A DNA stretch of 54,881 bases from Mariniblastus sp. (GTDB taxonomy: Bacteria > Planctomycetota > Planctomycetia > Pirellulales > Pirellulaceae): assembly GCA_011523945.1 (NCBI GenBank), contig WTFU01000151.1:1-54881 (forward strand), given 5' to 3'. Under the pieces are notes generated by a model. That model did not search any database. It was given only the letters and a program-made list of their open reading frames with translations, and was not told where the DNA came from. Position 1 is the stretch's first letter. The number at the start of each line of letters is the position of its first letter. Positions 45,100 to 54,539 of this stretch are shown here, one piece after another. A program made the position numbers and the translations under genes.

Positions 45100-46032
45100 C
45101 TAACGATCGATTGTCAGCAACCCACTGTCAACCAAATCAAGCGATGAATCAAACTGGTCGTCGACAAAATAGAGTGCCCAAACCTCTTTCCCATCAACAT
45201 CATTAGCTTCCTGTTTGGGGAAGCCAACCAACTCCAATAACTGAAATGTTTTTGGAGTTGAATTGTCAATTTCAACCGAATAAACCAGCGACGGTTGGTT
45301 ATCATTCGGCTGGTTAATTTCGACGAGCAAACGATAGGGCATCGGATTATCTGGATCCGCGGGAAGAATGTAGTCAGCAGGATCGAAAGAACTGTTCTGC
45401 GTCGCGCCCGAGACACTGTCTATTTCGGGTGGCAATTCTGAATCCAATCCCCCGGTTTCCATTTGAACTTTCGCCGATTCCCAACCTCGACGTTTAAAAT
45501 CCCAATACGGAAGTGCTGCTCGGCCGGTGACAGAATCATCCGGCTCGCGTAAGGTTTTAATATGATAGAACGATGCGTTTTCAAGCCATATGGCAACGTG
45601 AGGCGGAGCCTTCTTGTCAAAGGTTTCTCCAGCCCTAAGGTTTAGGGTCATTCTATATTCCGGGGATGGAGAGTAGTGATAAATCAATCCATCGTCCTGA
45701 ACTTCAAACCGGTCCACCGCGGGACCAAGGTTTTGACTCAATGTCAAAAAATTTTGGATGGGTTTGGGCTGCCAAAAGAAGAGCACAGTCATTACTACCG
45801 TGACTACGACGGTCAACCACAATACTCGGGTTTTCATATATCGCGACAAATGGTGGTAATTATTCACCACATGCAAGGCAATAATTCCAATGAATACAAA
45901 ACCCATTAACGCATGAAGCCCTACGATTTGAAGCGAAAAGGGCAACACGAATGCAAGAATTCCTGTCACTGAAAGAACGACAAAACTGAAGGCAATCAGG
46001 AGCGAGACAAAGCTTCGGTTGCGTTTCTTCAT
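45100..46032 (-). CDS. Membrane protein: DUF4405-like N-terminal part + DUF2271-like periplasmic domain
   Basis: A 310-aa protein. The N-terminal ~85 residues hold three hydrophobic segments (FVSLLIAFSFVVLSVTGIL, IVGLHALMGFVFIGIIALHVV, VLWLTVVVTVVMTVLFFW) with His residues in GLHALMG and NNYHHLSRY, reminiscent of the DUF4405 group thought to bind haem b. The rest (~90-310) is a periplasmic beta-rich region with the pattern of DUF2271 proteins (PHVAIWLENASFYHIKTL, YWDFKRRGW, VSGATQNSS, YRLLVEINQPND). That hints at a membrane redox partner, but I am not certain of either assignment. It lies between sulfatase and FAD oxidoreductase genes on the same strand. Confidence 0.75.
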   Translation of the reverse strand: MKKRNRSFVSLLIAFSFVVLSVTGILAFVLPFSLQIVGLHALMGFVFIGIIALHVVNNYHHLSRYMKTRVLWLTVVVTVVMTVLFFWQPKPIQNFLTLSQNLGPAVDRFEVQDDGLIYHYSPSPEYRMTLNLRAGETFDKKAPPHVAIWLENASFYHIKTLREPDDSVTGRAALPYWDFKRRGWESAKVQMETGGLDSELPPEIDSVSGATQNSSFDPADYILPADPDNPMPYRLLVEINQPNDNQPSLVYSVEIDNSTPKTFQLLELVGFPKQEANDVDGKEVWALYFVDDQFDSSLDLVDSGLLTIDR

Positions 46033-46085
46033 GGGCGTAAATGACGGAAAAATGAAATCAAAACAATTCGAGTGGCCGCAGGTAC

Positions 46086-47357
46086 CTAAGCTTTGCCGGG
46101 GATAATCTGTCCATGTTCCCGAAGTAACGCATGTATTTTGTTCAGTGGCACATCCAACGGTGTGGTTCCTGATTTAGCCGCTAACGCAGCAGCCACGCCG
46201 GCAGCTTGTCCCATCCCCATGCACGAGGCCTGCACTCTTAACCCTGAATTCGCCAGTCGATCACTACTAACACATCGACCCGCTACAATAATATTTTTAC
46301 TCGACTTGGGAATCAAAGCTCGCAAAGGGATAGTTGGGACTTTTCCCCGCTTGAGAGGCTTGGGCTTGACACCAGATTTTGTATGAAGATCGACAGGATA
46401 GAACGCATAACTAATCGCATCTTCGAAAAGCCGACCGGACGTGTAATCGTTAACGGTTATCAAAGTCTCGCCCTGAATCCGATAGCTTTCACGAAAACCA
46501 GTTTCCGGCTGCATATGCATCAATCGTTTTTTCTCCTTGCGAACTCTGGCAAGGATTGATTTCCGACCCGTCAAATTCGCTTCGGTAGCGGTTCGGGAGT
46601 TGGTCGAATCAGCCCCATGAACATAGAGTCGATGAATCTGATTCCTTCCGGGCTGGTGTTCTTTACCTAGCATAAAAAGAAACGATCCCGGCTGCCGTTC
46701 CTCCTCACGTAGTCGCGGTAATCCCAGCATCCCTACGACTTCGGCTCCTCCCGTGCAATCGATAATCTGCTTACAGCGAACTCGCCGGCGAGTTCCAAAC
46801 CCGACACAATCGACTTGCCAACCATCGCTTGTCTGCTCTACAGATTGCGGAAACTCATAGAAAGCGATCTCCACTCCCGCCTGCGCGCATTTTTCTTCGG
46901 CGAGAATCGCGTAGAGAAACTGATTGGTAAAAACCTGATTCTGCCAATGCCGCTGGGGGACTTTGGCAAAGTTCGGAAACTCTCCACCATCGAGCTCCAC
47001 GCTTTCCTTGACCAGCTCCCAACCAATCCCTGCGATAATCTGTTTCCCCCAGGCATCAAATAAACCGGGAAAAGCCACCCCACCCGTCGTCGTCGTACCA
47101 CCAAGCTGGCTATTACGCTCTACGATCAACGTCTTTGCTCCGGCACGACCAGCCTGAATCGCAGCAACATGCCCTGCCGTACCGCCACCAATGACGAGCA
47201 CATCTACCTCGTTAACAATTTCAGGCTGATACGCATCTTGAATCGGTTGCGCCTGGATATGAGTATTAGAGGCGATTGCCATTCCTGCTGCTGCCGTTCC
47301 AAGAACAGATTTTTGCAGAAAATTACGACGCCCGTGTTCGTGTTGCGAGTTCGTCAT
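46086..47357 (-). CDS. Tat-exported FAD-dependent oxidoreductase
   Basis: From ATG 47357 the product is 423 aa with a Tat signal (GRRNFLQKSVLGTAAAGMAIA). A frame from 47414 adds 19 residues ahead of the signal. The FAD-binding Rossmann motif is VLVIGGGTAGHVAAIQAGRAGAKTLIVER, followed by GGTTTTGGVAFPG, a C-terminal IIVAGRCVSSDRLANSGLRVQ and GMGQAAGVAAALAA. This is the FAD_oxidored (PF12831-like) family, found widely in planctomycetes next to sugar-degradation genes. Likely oxidises or reduces a secreted sugar or product; substrate unknown. Confidence 0.9.
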   Translation of the reverse strand: MTNSQHEHGRRNFLQKSVLGTAAAGMAIASNTHIQAQPIQDAYQPEIVNEVDVLVIGGGTAGHVAAIQAGRAGAKTLIVERNSQLGGTTTTGGVAFPGLFDAWGKQIIAGIGWELVKESVELDGGEFPNFAKVPQRHWQNQVFTNQFLYAILAEEKCAQAGVEIAFYEFPQSVEQTSDGWQVDCVGFGTRRRVRCKQIIDCTGGAEVVGMLGLPRLREEERQPGSFLFMLGKEHQPGRNQIHRLYVHGADSTNSRTATEANLTGRKSILARVRKEKKRLMHMQPETGFRESYRIQGETLITVNDYTSGRLFEDAISYAFYPVDLHTKSGVKPKPLKRGKVPTIPLRALIPKSSKNIIVAGRCVSSDRLANSGLRVQASCMGMGQAAGVAAALAAKSGTTPLDVPLNKIHALLREHGQIIPGKA

Positions 47358-47589
47358 CAAAGTGAGTCTTTCGGCTAGTTTATCTTTCAGAATACAGTCT
47401 AGATGCTTGGGCACTTACCTTTAATTGAAAGAGAGTAATCGAGCAATCCGGTTTTGCACTTCTCTCTCTCATTATATCGATTGTGACACCAGCGCAGGTC
47501 AAATCCTCCACAATTATTTTCAACCAACCTACAAAGCAATGACAGAGATGAAGACTGTGTCTTGTTTTCGAGTTTAAGTTCAGGCTGGT

Positions 47590-50469
47590 CTATTGAGCAA
47601 GCTTGGCCATCTCAACGGCAAGATCTTTCAAACTCTTTGGCCACTGAGAAAAAGAAACGCTAGTCTCTTTGGCGAGATTCGGTGCTGTAATACTGGGAAC
47701 CAACGAGCTTTCAGGTTGAGCGTAAATAAATTTCACGCTCTCCTGCCCGTAAGTTGACGACAAGCTATTTGCATAAATTTCTAATTCCGCTGCATAGTCT
47801 TTAGGATCATAGCCAAGGTTATACTCCGAAGGGACCCAGATCACACCGGCCACTGCCATGGGTGTCATCGGACTAACACACCAGTTATAAGCATAGGTTG
47901 GAATCGTATCTGCCGAGACTTCCGTACTTTTTCCCGCCTCCGGGAACGCCGGTCCGCCAAGCGGTGCGACTTTAGCTAGATCCTTTTTCTGCCGATCTGC
48001 ATCGATAATGGTCTTCGCGAAAGATCTCACTTCTTTGAGATGGGCTTCAGTAGCTTTTTGAGCAACCGCCGTGTTTGGAAACTGCATGAACAGTTCGTCG
48101 AGACGCGCTCGAAATTCAGGAAGATCAACGTCTTTCACTCCTTTAAATGCAGTCCAGGAAAGTGGTGAAGCCATTTGTTTTGACCGTCCACCACGACCGG
48201 ATGACATCGTGATAAAACCTTGCGGAACTCCCTTTCGATTAAGTGTTTTTGCAAAGTGATAGGCAAACATCGTGACCTCTCGATCATCCGCAGAGAAATC
48301 TGCGGGCATCCATGAAGATCGATACTTTCCCCCGCCCGTCTCGAATTTTCGCTTTCTTGGCGTCGCAAAAGTACTCGCACTCGTTTTTCGTCTAAACTCG
48401 CGAACTAATGGCAAAGCGACTGGAATCTCCGCATCCTTATCGCGACGATCGTAAGCCATTTCTCCATTGAGCATGGTTGAACCCGTTAAGTACCAGACAT
48501 CGCCTACCAGAATATCGTTCACGGTTCGACTTCGATCATGGCTGGACTCGACCTGCAAAGTAATCGGTTTACTGGATGCCGAACGCGGTGGAAACTCAAC
48601 GGACCACTGTTGCAAATCATTCGCGACTGCTGTTTTTGTTACTCCGCCAAGTGTGACTTCTACCTTAACTCCCTGATTAGCATGCCCCCAAACAGGAATA
48701 GGTTGATCACGCTGGATAATTGCTCCGTCCCGAAAGTATTCAACAACTTGCAGAATGGGATAGTCCGGATCGGTATACTCTGCATAGCGTGCTTTCAAAG
48801 CCGCCGCTTTCTCTAAATCGTCTTCCTCAAAAATCAACTTGCCCTGGACCATCGCAAAGGGAGTCGCCGGCAAACCAGCTTTGTTATAGAGATTGGAATT
48901 TTCAGGTACTGCACTGTAGGCATACTGCACACCAATCGGATTCGGAACACTGCTCGCAGCAACGACAATCGTATCGCCTTCAATGATTGCCTCTGCTGCG
49001 TGCCACTTTTTGTTCTCGTCGCACAAACGAAAATGATTTAATTTCTCATTTGGCGTAGGGTTCGCTGGCTCGACATATTGATTCGCTTCACGATAGTCTT
49101 TCGCCGACCCTTTACTGCCAACCATCAAACCACCAAACAGACTTTCTTTTTCAAATGAGACAATGACCTGATTTCCTTTGACTTCGTAACCCGAAAAAAT
49201 GGGTCCCGTGTAGGGGATCTTCTTCCCATATTGTTTCGCCAAAGCCCACCGCGCCATTCTCATACCGGGATGAAGTTTATTGAAATAGTGGATCCCCTGC
49301 GGCCTCGCTGAATTGAGATCGGACTGCACGACCATCCCGACGTTTTCACGGTTTTCCATGAAGAATTTATGCTGCACCTGACGAATGTCCGCGAAACCAA
49401 CATTGTCGGGGTCGGGAGATCCGTAGCACTGCATCTGTGTAAAATAGAACGGCATTTCTGGCATCTTCCACGCCTCTCTCCAGCCATTAACCAGCGCTTC
49501 CATCCGTGCTGCATAGATTCTACCGTCGCCTGAGTTGCTCGTACCTTGGCACCAGATGGCACCCCGGATCGCATAAGGAATCACTGGATTAATTTTGCCA
49601 TTGAAGAATTGTGACGGGCCTCTCCACATCCCCGCGATTCCCGGCACTGCCGGTCGCGACGGAATTCGACCTCCCGCTACTACAGTTTCGCCCGCTAATT
49701 TCTGCCAAGCGCGAATGTCTTCCTCGTATTGTGCAAGAGAATTGCGTCCCTGTTCGGTCAGGGGATCGGCATCGTGAATGAGTTTTGTGTCTGATTCTAA
49801 CCCGGGGTGTTTTTCAATTGCTTGACGCTGGGTAAATGCCTCAATTCTGGTGTTGCTATGTGCGCAGAGGAGAATGCCAATCGGCATATCTAGTTCTTGG
49901 TGCAACTGATAAGCAAACGCCAGTGACAAAGCGGAAAAATTACTGGCACTTTGGTGAGTCTTCCAACCACCATCGGAAGTCGCTTTCTTTTGCGGATACA
50001 ACGCGGATACCGTATCGATATTTATCTCTCGAATCGGAATATCTTTTTCCGAAGCAGCGATCTCTCGCGCCAGATCGGCACACATGCTTTTGCCTGCCGT
50101 CCAGACCATATTTGACTGACCGGACGAAAACCAAACTTCGCCCACCAAGGCCTGCTCAAGAACGATCGATTCATTTCGATCGTTGGTTACTTTCATCTGA
50201 CGCCCTAAACGCGATACCTCGAGAGGATCGAGCTTCACCATCCAGTCGCCATTCCGGTCAACAATGGCTGTCTTCGATTGTCCCGCGAATTCGACAGTGA
50301 TCCTGGCTCCGGGTTCATCGAAACCCCAAACCGGGACTTGAGTATGTCGCTGCAAGATCATGTTGTTTGTGAATGGCGCGGCAAGCTCAAGATTCTGCTC
50401 CGCCCCCGCAAACGACGTGATTGACAAAAGGAGACACAGGAATATTGGACTTATCGTTTTTTTTTGCAT
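47590..50469 (-). CDS. Two-module sialate-O-acetylesterase (SIAE)-like protein
   Basis: A 959-aa exported protein. After the signal peptide, residues ~27-560 form a SASA/SIAE esterase: GEVWFSSGQSNM contains the SGNH nucleophile Ser119, and WCQGTSNSGDGRIYAARMEALVNGWR is the later conserved block. It should remove O-acetyl groups. Residues ~580-955 repeat the plan (LQVVEYFRDGAIIQRDQPIPVWG, ILVGDVWYLTGSTML), but the GQSNM position reads GSTML, so the second module is probably inactive and may act in binding. Its stop is at 47590. It is the first gene of the minus-strand set that runs to the FAD oxidoreductase gene (176 bp gap). Confidence 0.9.
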   Translation of the reverse strand: MQKKTISPIFLCLLLSITSFAGAEQNLELAAPFTNNMILQRHTQVPVWGFDEPGARITVEFAGQSKTAIVDRNGDWMVKLDPLEVSRLGRQMKVTNDRNESIVLEQALVGEVWFSSGQSNMVWTAGKSMCADLAREIAASEKDIPIREINIDTVSALYPQKKATSDGGWKTHQSASNFSALSLAFAYQLHQELDMPIGILLCAHSNTRIEAFTQRQAIEKHPGLESDTKLIHDADPLTEQGRNSLAQYEEDIRAWQKLAGETVVAGGRIPSRPAVPGIAGMWRGPSQFFNGKINPVIPYAIRGAIWCQGTSNSGDGRIYAARMEALVNGWREAWKMPEMPFYFTQMQCYGSPDPDNVGFADIRQVQHKFFMENRENVGMVVQSDLNSARPQGIHYFNKLHPGMRMARWALAKQYGKKIPYTGPIFSGYEVKGNQVIVSFEKESLFGGLMVGSKGSAKDYREANQYVEPANPTPNEKLNHFRLCDENKKWHAAEAIIEGDTIVVAASSVPNPIGVQYAYSAVPENSNLYNKAGLPATPFAMVQGKLIFEEDDLEKAAALKARYAEYTDPDYPILQVVEYFRDGAIIQRDQPIPVWGHANQGVKVEVTLGGVTKTAVANDLQQWSVEFPPRSASSKPITLQVESSHDRSRTVNDILVGDVWYLTGSTMLNGEMAYDRRDKDAEIPVALPLVREFRRKTSASTFATPRKRKFETGGGKYRSSWMPADFSADDREVTMFAYHFAKTLNRKGVPQGFITMSSGRGGRSKQMASPLSWTAFKGVKDVDLPEFRARLDELFMQFPNTAVAQKATEAHLKEVRSFAKTIIDADRQKKDLAKVAPLGGPAFPEAGKSTEVSADTIPTYAYNWCVSPMTPMAVAGVIWVPSEYNLGYDPKDYAAELEIYANSLSSTYGQESVKFIYAQPESSLVPSITAPNLAKETSVSFSQWPKSLKDLAVEMAKLAQ

Positions 50470-50645
50470 GGCTAACTAATCGCGAAAGGCAGAAAACTAT
50501 TGAAATAGAGCAGGGGACTATCGGTCAAACTGACCAGATAACGACCGAGACGTGTCACACTCACTTCAACTTACTCTATTTCACGCCATTTCCCAAAGAA
50601 AGCATCACACCGTTGATCGTCTGCAGTGATTGCAGCACCTAGATA

Positions 50646-52064
50646 CTACCGACCAGCTAAACCCAGGTCTTTAATCAGCTCACGCATTTTTTCCTGTCGC
50701 TGGCCTTCAAACGGTGATCTCAAAATTGCCGCAGGGTGCCAGGTTACAATCGTTTTTTCGCAGTAGTCTGTTGCAAGTATACGCCCTCGAACCGCTGAAA
50801 CTTTATTCCCCGGGCCAAGAATCGCCTTCGCGGCAGTCTCACCAAGACAAACTAAAAATTCAGCATCGTTCAAGCAACTCCATTCGGCATCGAACCACGG
50901 TCGGCAACAACGGACTTCGCGAGCGTTCGGTTTTTGATGAAGACGCTTAGTTCCATTAGGAACATCTTCATTGTTAGTTTTGACATGCTTGAAGTGCTTA
51001 ACCACATTCGTCAAATACAATTCGCTCCGATTTAGGCCTGCACTTCGTATCGCTTGATCGAGCACTTTTCCCGCCGGCCCCACAAACGGAGTCCCTTTGA
51101 TGTCTTCCTGATCCCCCGGTTGCTCACCCAGCAAAACGACTTTTGCCTCGACAGGCCCGGTTCCAAACACGGTTTGAGTAGACTCTCGACATAAATCACA
51201 GGCGGTACACTCAGCGGCCATTTCTTTTAATGTCGCGAGGGTGCATGATTCAATTTCTGTTTGTTTTATAAAATTGGCCGCCGTTTGCTCAAACCCTTCG
51301 TGCTGTTGAATCATGTCCTCCACACGCTTTGGCGCGTCAGTCAGCAAATCGTCAATAATGTCTGCCTCGGGTAAATTCTTCCAATAGCGAACCGGCATTT
51401 CGCTTTTCATCATTTTCACTTTGACCCGAGCCGGATTAAAAATATTGGCGTAGTAGGTTCGCCAAAGATCTTCCAGTTCGTCAAAACCGGGAGCATCGCT
51501 CCGAGTCACTCCCGGACCAAAACGCAATTCTCTCTGATCCCAAGTCACCGTCTCATCGGGGGTAAGAATCGCCCAATTCATACCCTTAAATCGACGCGAA
51601 AAAAATGGAGCAACGCGGCGGACGATACGATGATCCGGTTGATGCCAGGCAATAAAATACTCTTTGTCATCCCGTTCTACTTTGCGAAACCTTACAAAGG
51701 CTTTCATTTTATGAGCGTCGCGACGAACTTGCTTTTCCATCTGTATCAATCGATGGACATCGACATCTGTTTCAATTTCCAGCAGATAGGGTTGCTCATT
51801 TTTGATTCGCCATAACGCACGATAGAGCAAGTTCCAGCGATTAAAATCCCGGTGGTAACCAACTGATTGAGCTAACGAAAGAAACTCTTTTGAAACACGA
51901 AAGGTTGCCAAACTCGCCTCATCCAAGTCCGGCGAATCTCCAAAAAGAGATCGCTGGCCATCGTCATCGAATAGCTGAACTTCGGATGGAGGAACCTGGT
52001 TCCCAATCAGTTTTCGTGCTTTCGATCGCCAGTCATCGAAGTCTTTAACCTGAATCGTCCGCAT
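50646..52064 (-). CDS. UdgX-type uracil-DNA glycosylase fused to DUF4130 domain
   Basis: A 472-aa protein. The N-terminal ~260 residues match the DUF4130/TIGR03915 region (YHRDFNRWNLLYRALWRIKNEQPYLLEI, FVRFRKVERDDKEYFIAWHQPDH). The C-terminal ~200 residues are a family-4-like UDG with Cys pair CTACDLC, active loop GEQPGDQEDIKGTPFVGPAGKVLD, the UdgX-specific KRLHQKP segment (His376) and WHPAAILR. In UdgX the His of the KRxH loop forms a covalent bond to uracil-containing DNA. Family knowledge: the three parts are nearly always found with a radical-SAM protein, whose gene here ends three bases upstream. They probably repair an unusual base lesion. Confidence 0.93.
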   Translation of the reverse strand: MRTIQVKDFDDWRSKARKLIGNQVPPSEVQLFDDDGQRSLFGDSPDLDEASLATFRVSKEFLSLAQSVGYHRDFNRWNLLYRALWRIKNEQPYLLEIETDVDVHRLIQMEKQVRRDAHKMKAFVRFRKVERDDKEYFIAWHQPDHRIVRRVAPFFSRRFKGMNWAILTPDETVTWDQRELRFGPGVTRSDAPGFDELEDLWRTYYANIFNPARVKVKMMKSEMPVRYWKNLPEADIIDDLLTDAPKRVEDMIQQHEGFEQTAANFIKQTEIESCTLATLKEMAAECTACDLCRESTQTVFGTGPVEAKVVLLGEQPGDQEDIKGTPFVGPAGKVLDQAIRSAGLNRSELYLTNVVKHFKHVKTNNEDVPNGTKRLHQKPNAREVRCCRPWFDAEWSCLNDAEFLVCLGETAAKAILGPGNKVSAVRGRILATDYCEKTIVTWHPAAILRSPFEGQRQEKMRELIKDLGLAGR

Positions 52065-52067
52065 GTT

Positions 52068-53333
52068 CTACAACTCGCCTTTGAGTGCTGCATCAAAGGT
52101 ATCAAAAAAGGTAAGTTGTTTTTCCTTGGGGGCAATCAACTGTCTCAAGTCGCTGCGATCGAGATCCGAAAGCGCTGGATTGTGGTCTTCGGTAATGACA
52201 AATGATTTTGCCCTTTTCCAGGCTACACGAAGTTTCTTTAAATCGTCGGTGCGTAACCGTTGGTGGCGGCGAATCGATAGAATTCGTTTAACATTTCTTG
52301 CTCCAATCCCGGGCACTCGGAGTAACTGTTCGCGACTGGCCGTGTTTACGTCTACAGGGAAGTACCCCCTTTGCTGCAGTGCCCAGGCAAGTTTCGGATC
52401 AATTTCGAGGTCCAGGTTTTTGTCTTTACGAACGACGATCTCATTCACGTCAAAACCATAAAAACGCAACAACCAATCGGCTTGGTAAAGCCGGTGTTCA
52501 CGAACCAACGGGGGACTCTTCCCGGGAAGAAGGGAATCCGCATGCGGAATCGGGCTGTATGCCGAGTAATAAACACGGCGCAAACGTTGCCCCGTATAAA
52601 GCTCACTCGCGGTTTTTAGAATTTCGTTATCCGGTGTTGCAGTAGCACCGACGATCATTTGAGTGCTTTGTCCCGCTGGCGCAAATTTAGGCGGCCTCAT
52701 GCCTGAATTGCGATCCGATTTAATCTCGTCAATCTTGTCCTTAATTCCAGACATCGCACCTACAATTTGCGTCTTTTTTTTCTCCGGCGCGAGTTGCTTT
52801 AAGTCAATCTCTGTTGGCAGTTCAATGTTAACACTCAGTCGATCCGCCCATAATCCAGCTTCCTCGATAAGCTCTTCGGCGGCTCCCGGAATTGTTTTTA
52901 AATGAATGTATCCACCAAAACGATGCTCCGTTCTGAGCTTCTTGGCCACCAAGGTCAATTGCTCCATCGTATAGTCTGAATTTTGAATGATGCCACTACT
53001 AAGAAAGAGACCTTCGATGTAGTTCCGTTTGTAAAACTCCATGGTTAGGTTGACGACCTCATCGGCCGAAAAACGTGCTCTCGGCGTATCACTGGTCACT
53101 CGATTAACGCAGTACTGACAATCATAAATACAATAATTAGTCAGCAGGATTTTCAACAATGAGATACAACGCCCGTCAGGCGTATAGCTATGACAAATTC
53201 CGGTCCCTTCGGTGGTGCCAATACTGCTCTCTTTTCGAGTCGACTTAGAGCCGCTGCTGGCACACGATGCGTCGTACTTCGCCGCGTCGGCGAGGATGGA
53301 CAGCTTTCGCTGGATGACTGGGAGTTGCGTCAT
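52068..53333 (-). CDS. Radical SAM protein with helix-hairpin-helix, DNA modification/repair (TIGR03916-like)
   Basis: A 421-aa radical-SAM enzyme. The cluster motif is CIYDCQYC (Cys68, Cys72, Cys75) following GTGICHSYTPDGRCISLLK, which is the family's N-terminal pattern. The barrel continues with LTMEFYKRNYIEGLFLSSG and GGYIHLKTIPGA. The C-terminal ~100 residues hold a helix-hairpin-helix (LLRVPGIGARNVKRILSIRRHQRL) for DNA binding. Such proteins are the usual partner of the UdgX/DUF4130 protein, and both were named together as a putative DNA repair or modification pair. Its reaction is unknown. Confidence 0.94.
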   Translation of the reverse strand: MTQLPVIQRKLSILADAAKYDASCASSGSKSTRKESSIGTTEGTGICHSYTPDGRCISLLKILLTNYCIYDCQYCVNRVTSDTPRARFSADEVVNLTMEFYKRNYIEGLFLSSGIIQNSDYTMEQLTLVAKKLRTEHRFGGYIHLKTIPGAAEELIEEAGLWADRLSVNIELPTEIDLKQLAPEKKKTQIVGAMSGIKDKIDEIKSDRNSGMRPPKFAPAGQSTQMIVGATATPDNEILKTASELYTGQRLRRVYYSAYSPIPHADSLLPGKSPPLVREHRLYQADWLLRFYGFDVNEIVVRKDKNLDLEIDPKLAWALQQRGYFPVDVNTASREQLLRVPGIGARNVKRILSIRRHQRLRTDDLKKLRVAWKRAKSFVITEDHNPALSDLDRSDLRQLIAPKEKQLTFFDTFDAALKGEL

Positions 53334-53460
53334 TTATTTCCTGGTAGTTGCGGCTCGATTCAATAACCCAAGACTCTTACAAAATCGTTCGGATCGCGGG
53401 ATCTCATAATCGTGAGTGTACCGTACTTGGATAACTGGCAAGAAAAGCCAACGCAAGATT

Positions 53461-53715
53461 CTAACCTCGCTGGCTTTTGCACCGAAAACGTCCAACTTTG
53501 AACGAACGCTTTGAAGCGTGTTTGGTCGTTCTACCCGTCGTTCGGCTTCGCCAGTTTCGAAAAGAAGATGGCTTCAAATTTTTTCGCATCAACTTAATAA
53601 CCTCACCTGGCTCAAGTCCGAACTGAACCCTAATCGCATCAAAGGTTGTACGATCCTCCCAAGCCATTTGAATAATGCGATCCACTTGAGCCACGCTCAA
53701 CTCTAACCGCTTCAT
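53461..53715 (-). CDS. TIGR03643/DUF2805-type small protein
   Basis: An 84-aa basic protein. The first ~55 residues, LELSVAQVDRIIQMAWEDRTTF and IRVQFGLEPGEVIKLMRKNLKPSSFRNWRSR, are the TIGR03643 helix-turn-helix-like pattern; the tail is rich in Arg/Lys and probably contacts nucleic acid. The start ATG overlaps the stop of the DUF2256 gene (ATGA). These two families commonly co-occur near photolyase/cryptochrome genes, but no such gene is in the window. It lies 127 bp upstream of the radical-SAM gene on the same strand. Confidence 0.85.
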   Translation of the reverse strand: MKRLELSVAQVDRIIQMAWEDRTTFDAIRVQFGLEPGEVIKLMRKNLKPSSFRNWRSRTTGRTTKHASKRSFKVGRFRCKSQRG

Positions 53716-53888
53716 GCCTCCAACCTCAGGTCACTCTCACCAGCGTTTCGTCGAAGTGCTTTGCCGCGCCGGCGGCAACGCTCGCTACAGTGTTTCACGT
53801 CATCCCAGACTCGAGACCATTTCCTCCGCCAAGTCATCGAACGGTTACAAACGGCGCATGTTTTTTCAGGAAGTGTTTCTTTTTTCAT
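53712..53888 (-). CDS. DUF2256 zinc-ribbon-like small protein (58 aa)
   Basis: A 58-aa gene. The product starts MKKETLPEKTCAVCNRSM, continues WRRKWSRVWDDVKHCSERC and ends in a short basic tail. Cys11, Cys14, Cys34 and Cys38 form a CxxC...CxxxC zinc-ribbon, and TWRRKW...VWDDVK is the DUF2256 signature. The stop overlaps the start of the TIGR03643-type gene, a known pairing of these families. The combined evidence makes this a firm call despite its length. Confidence 0.88.
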   Translation of the reverse strand: MKKETLPEKTCAVCNRSMTWRRKWSRVWDDVKHCSERCRRRGKALRRNAGESDLRLEA

Positions 53889-53927
53889 TTCGAAAATTTC
53901 GTAATCGAGAACTGAGCAGTTTTACCA

Positions 53928-54236
53928 ATGCTGTTGAAAAAATTCTGGCGTGAAACCCAGCGAGCGTTTCAGGAATTAGCGCACGCCGAACAACAACAAC
54001 CCCTAACCGCAAACGAAATGACGCTGCAACAGATTTTCATCACCGAGAGTCATTTGTTTTTTAAAGGTTTCGACGAGAAACCGCGCATCATACTTTTTGT
54101 CAGTTCTCCGTTTGCTCCAGCACTGAATTCGATGGAGGTTTGGCGACAAGACGCTGAATTGGTTGAGCAAGCATTCGCGCAGCAATTCCAAGCACATAAA
54201 CGCCAGATACGGACTAGATTTTTTCTTCTTGGTTGA
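53928..54236 (+). CDS. Hypothetical small protein
   Basis: A 102-codon frame transcribed away from the DUF2256 gene. Codon use looks like that of neighbours and the translation is well balanced (FWRETQRAFQELAHAEQQQP, then ESHLFFKGFDEKPRIILFVSS). There is no signal peptide, membrane segment or known motif, and minus-strand frames in the same place look less coding-like. It may be the first of three small genes on this strand. Confidence 0.45.
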   Translation: MLLKKFWRETQRAFQELAHAEQQQPLTANEMTLQQIFITESHLFFKGFDEKPRIILFVSSPFAPALNSMEVWRQDAELVEQAFAQQFQAHKRQIRTRFFLLG

Positions 54237-54326
54237 GTGTTTCTCCCATTTGCGGTTAGCGTGCTCACAGTAGAAACGCGACAAATATTTAACTAGTTCA
54301 CTTTAGAAATTTTATGGGAGCGACAA

Positions 54327-54539
54327 ATGAGTTCAGAACACACAAAAAATTGGCCTGACTTGGCAATTGGTCTGTATGATCGTTTGACGGGGAACAATGC
54401 TGAGATTAACTATGGATTTGAAGACATGAGAGTTCAAATTCCCAGCGGAACGGGTGCGGACGCTGAACACGCCGAATGGGTACTCAATGGCTCTTTAAAA
54501 ATTAGTACAAACGACAAGACTGCCTCCCCAAAGTCTTAA
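54327..54539 (+). CDS. Hypothetical small protein A of a coupled pair
   Basis: A 70-aa cytoplasmic protein, mixed in charge, with a core WPDLAIGLYDRLTGNNAEINYGFEDM and IPSGTGADAEHAEWVLNGSLKI. I do not recognise the family. Its stop overlaps the start of the next gene (TAATG), so the two are translationally coupled, which supports that both are real. Confidence 0.6.
   Translation: MSSEHTKNWPDLAIGLYDRLTGNNAEINYGFEDMRVQIPSGTGADAEHAEWVLNGSLKISTNDKTASPKS

Noticed and set aside
52068..53333. Radical-SAM protein as sulfatase maturase
   Set aside because: The motif layout and HhH domain fit the DNA-linked family paired with UdgX, not an anaerobic sulfatase-maturating enzyme.
54003..54284. 93-codon minus-strand ORF
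   Set aside because: Opposes a plus frame with more gene-like codon use; sequence rich in Lys/Cys without pattern.
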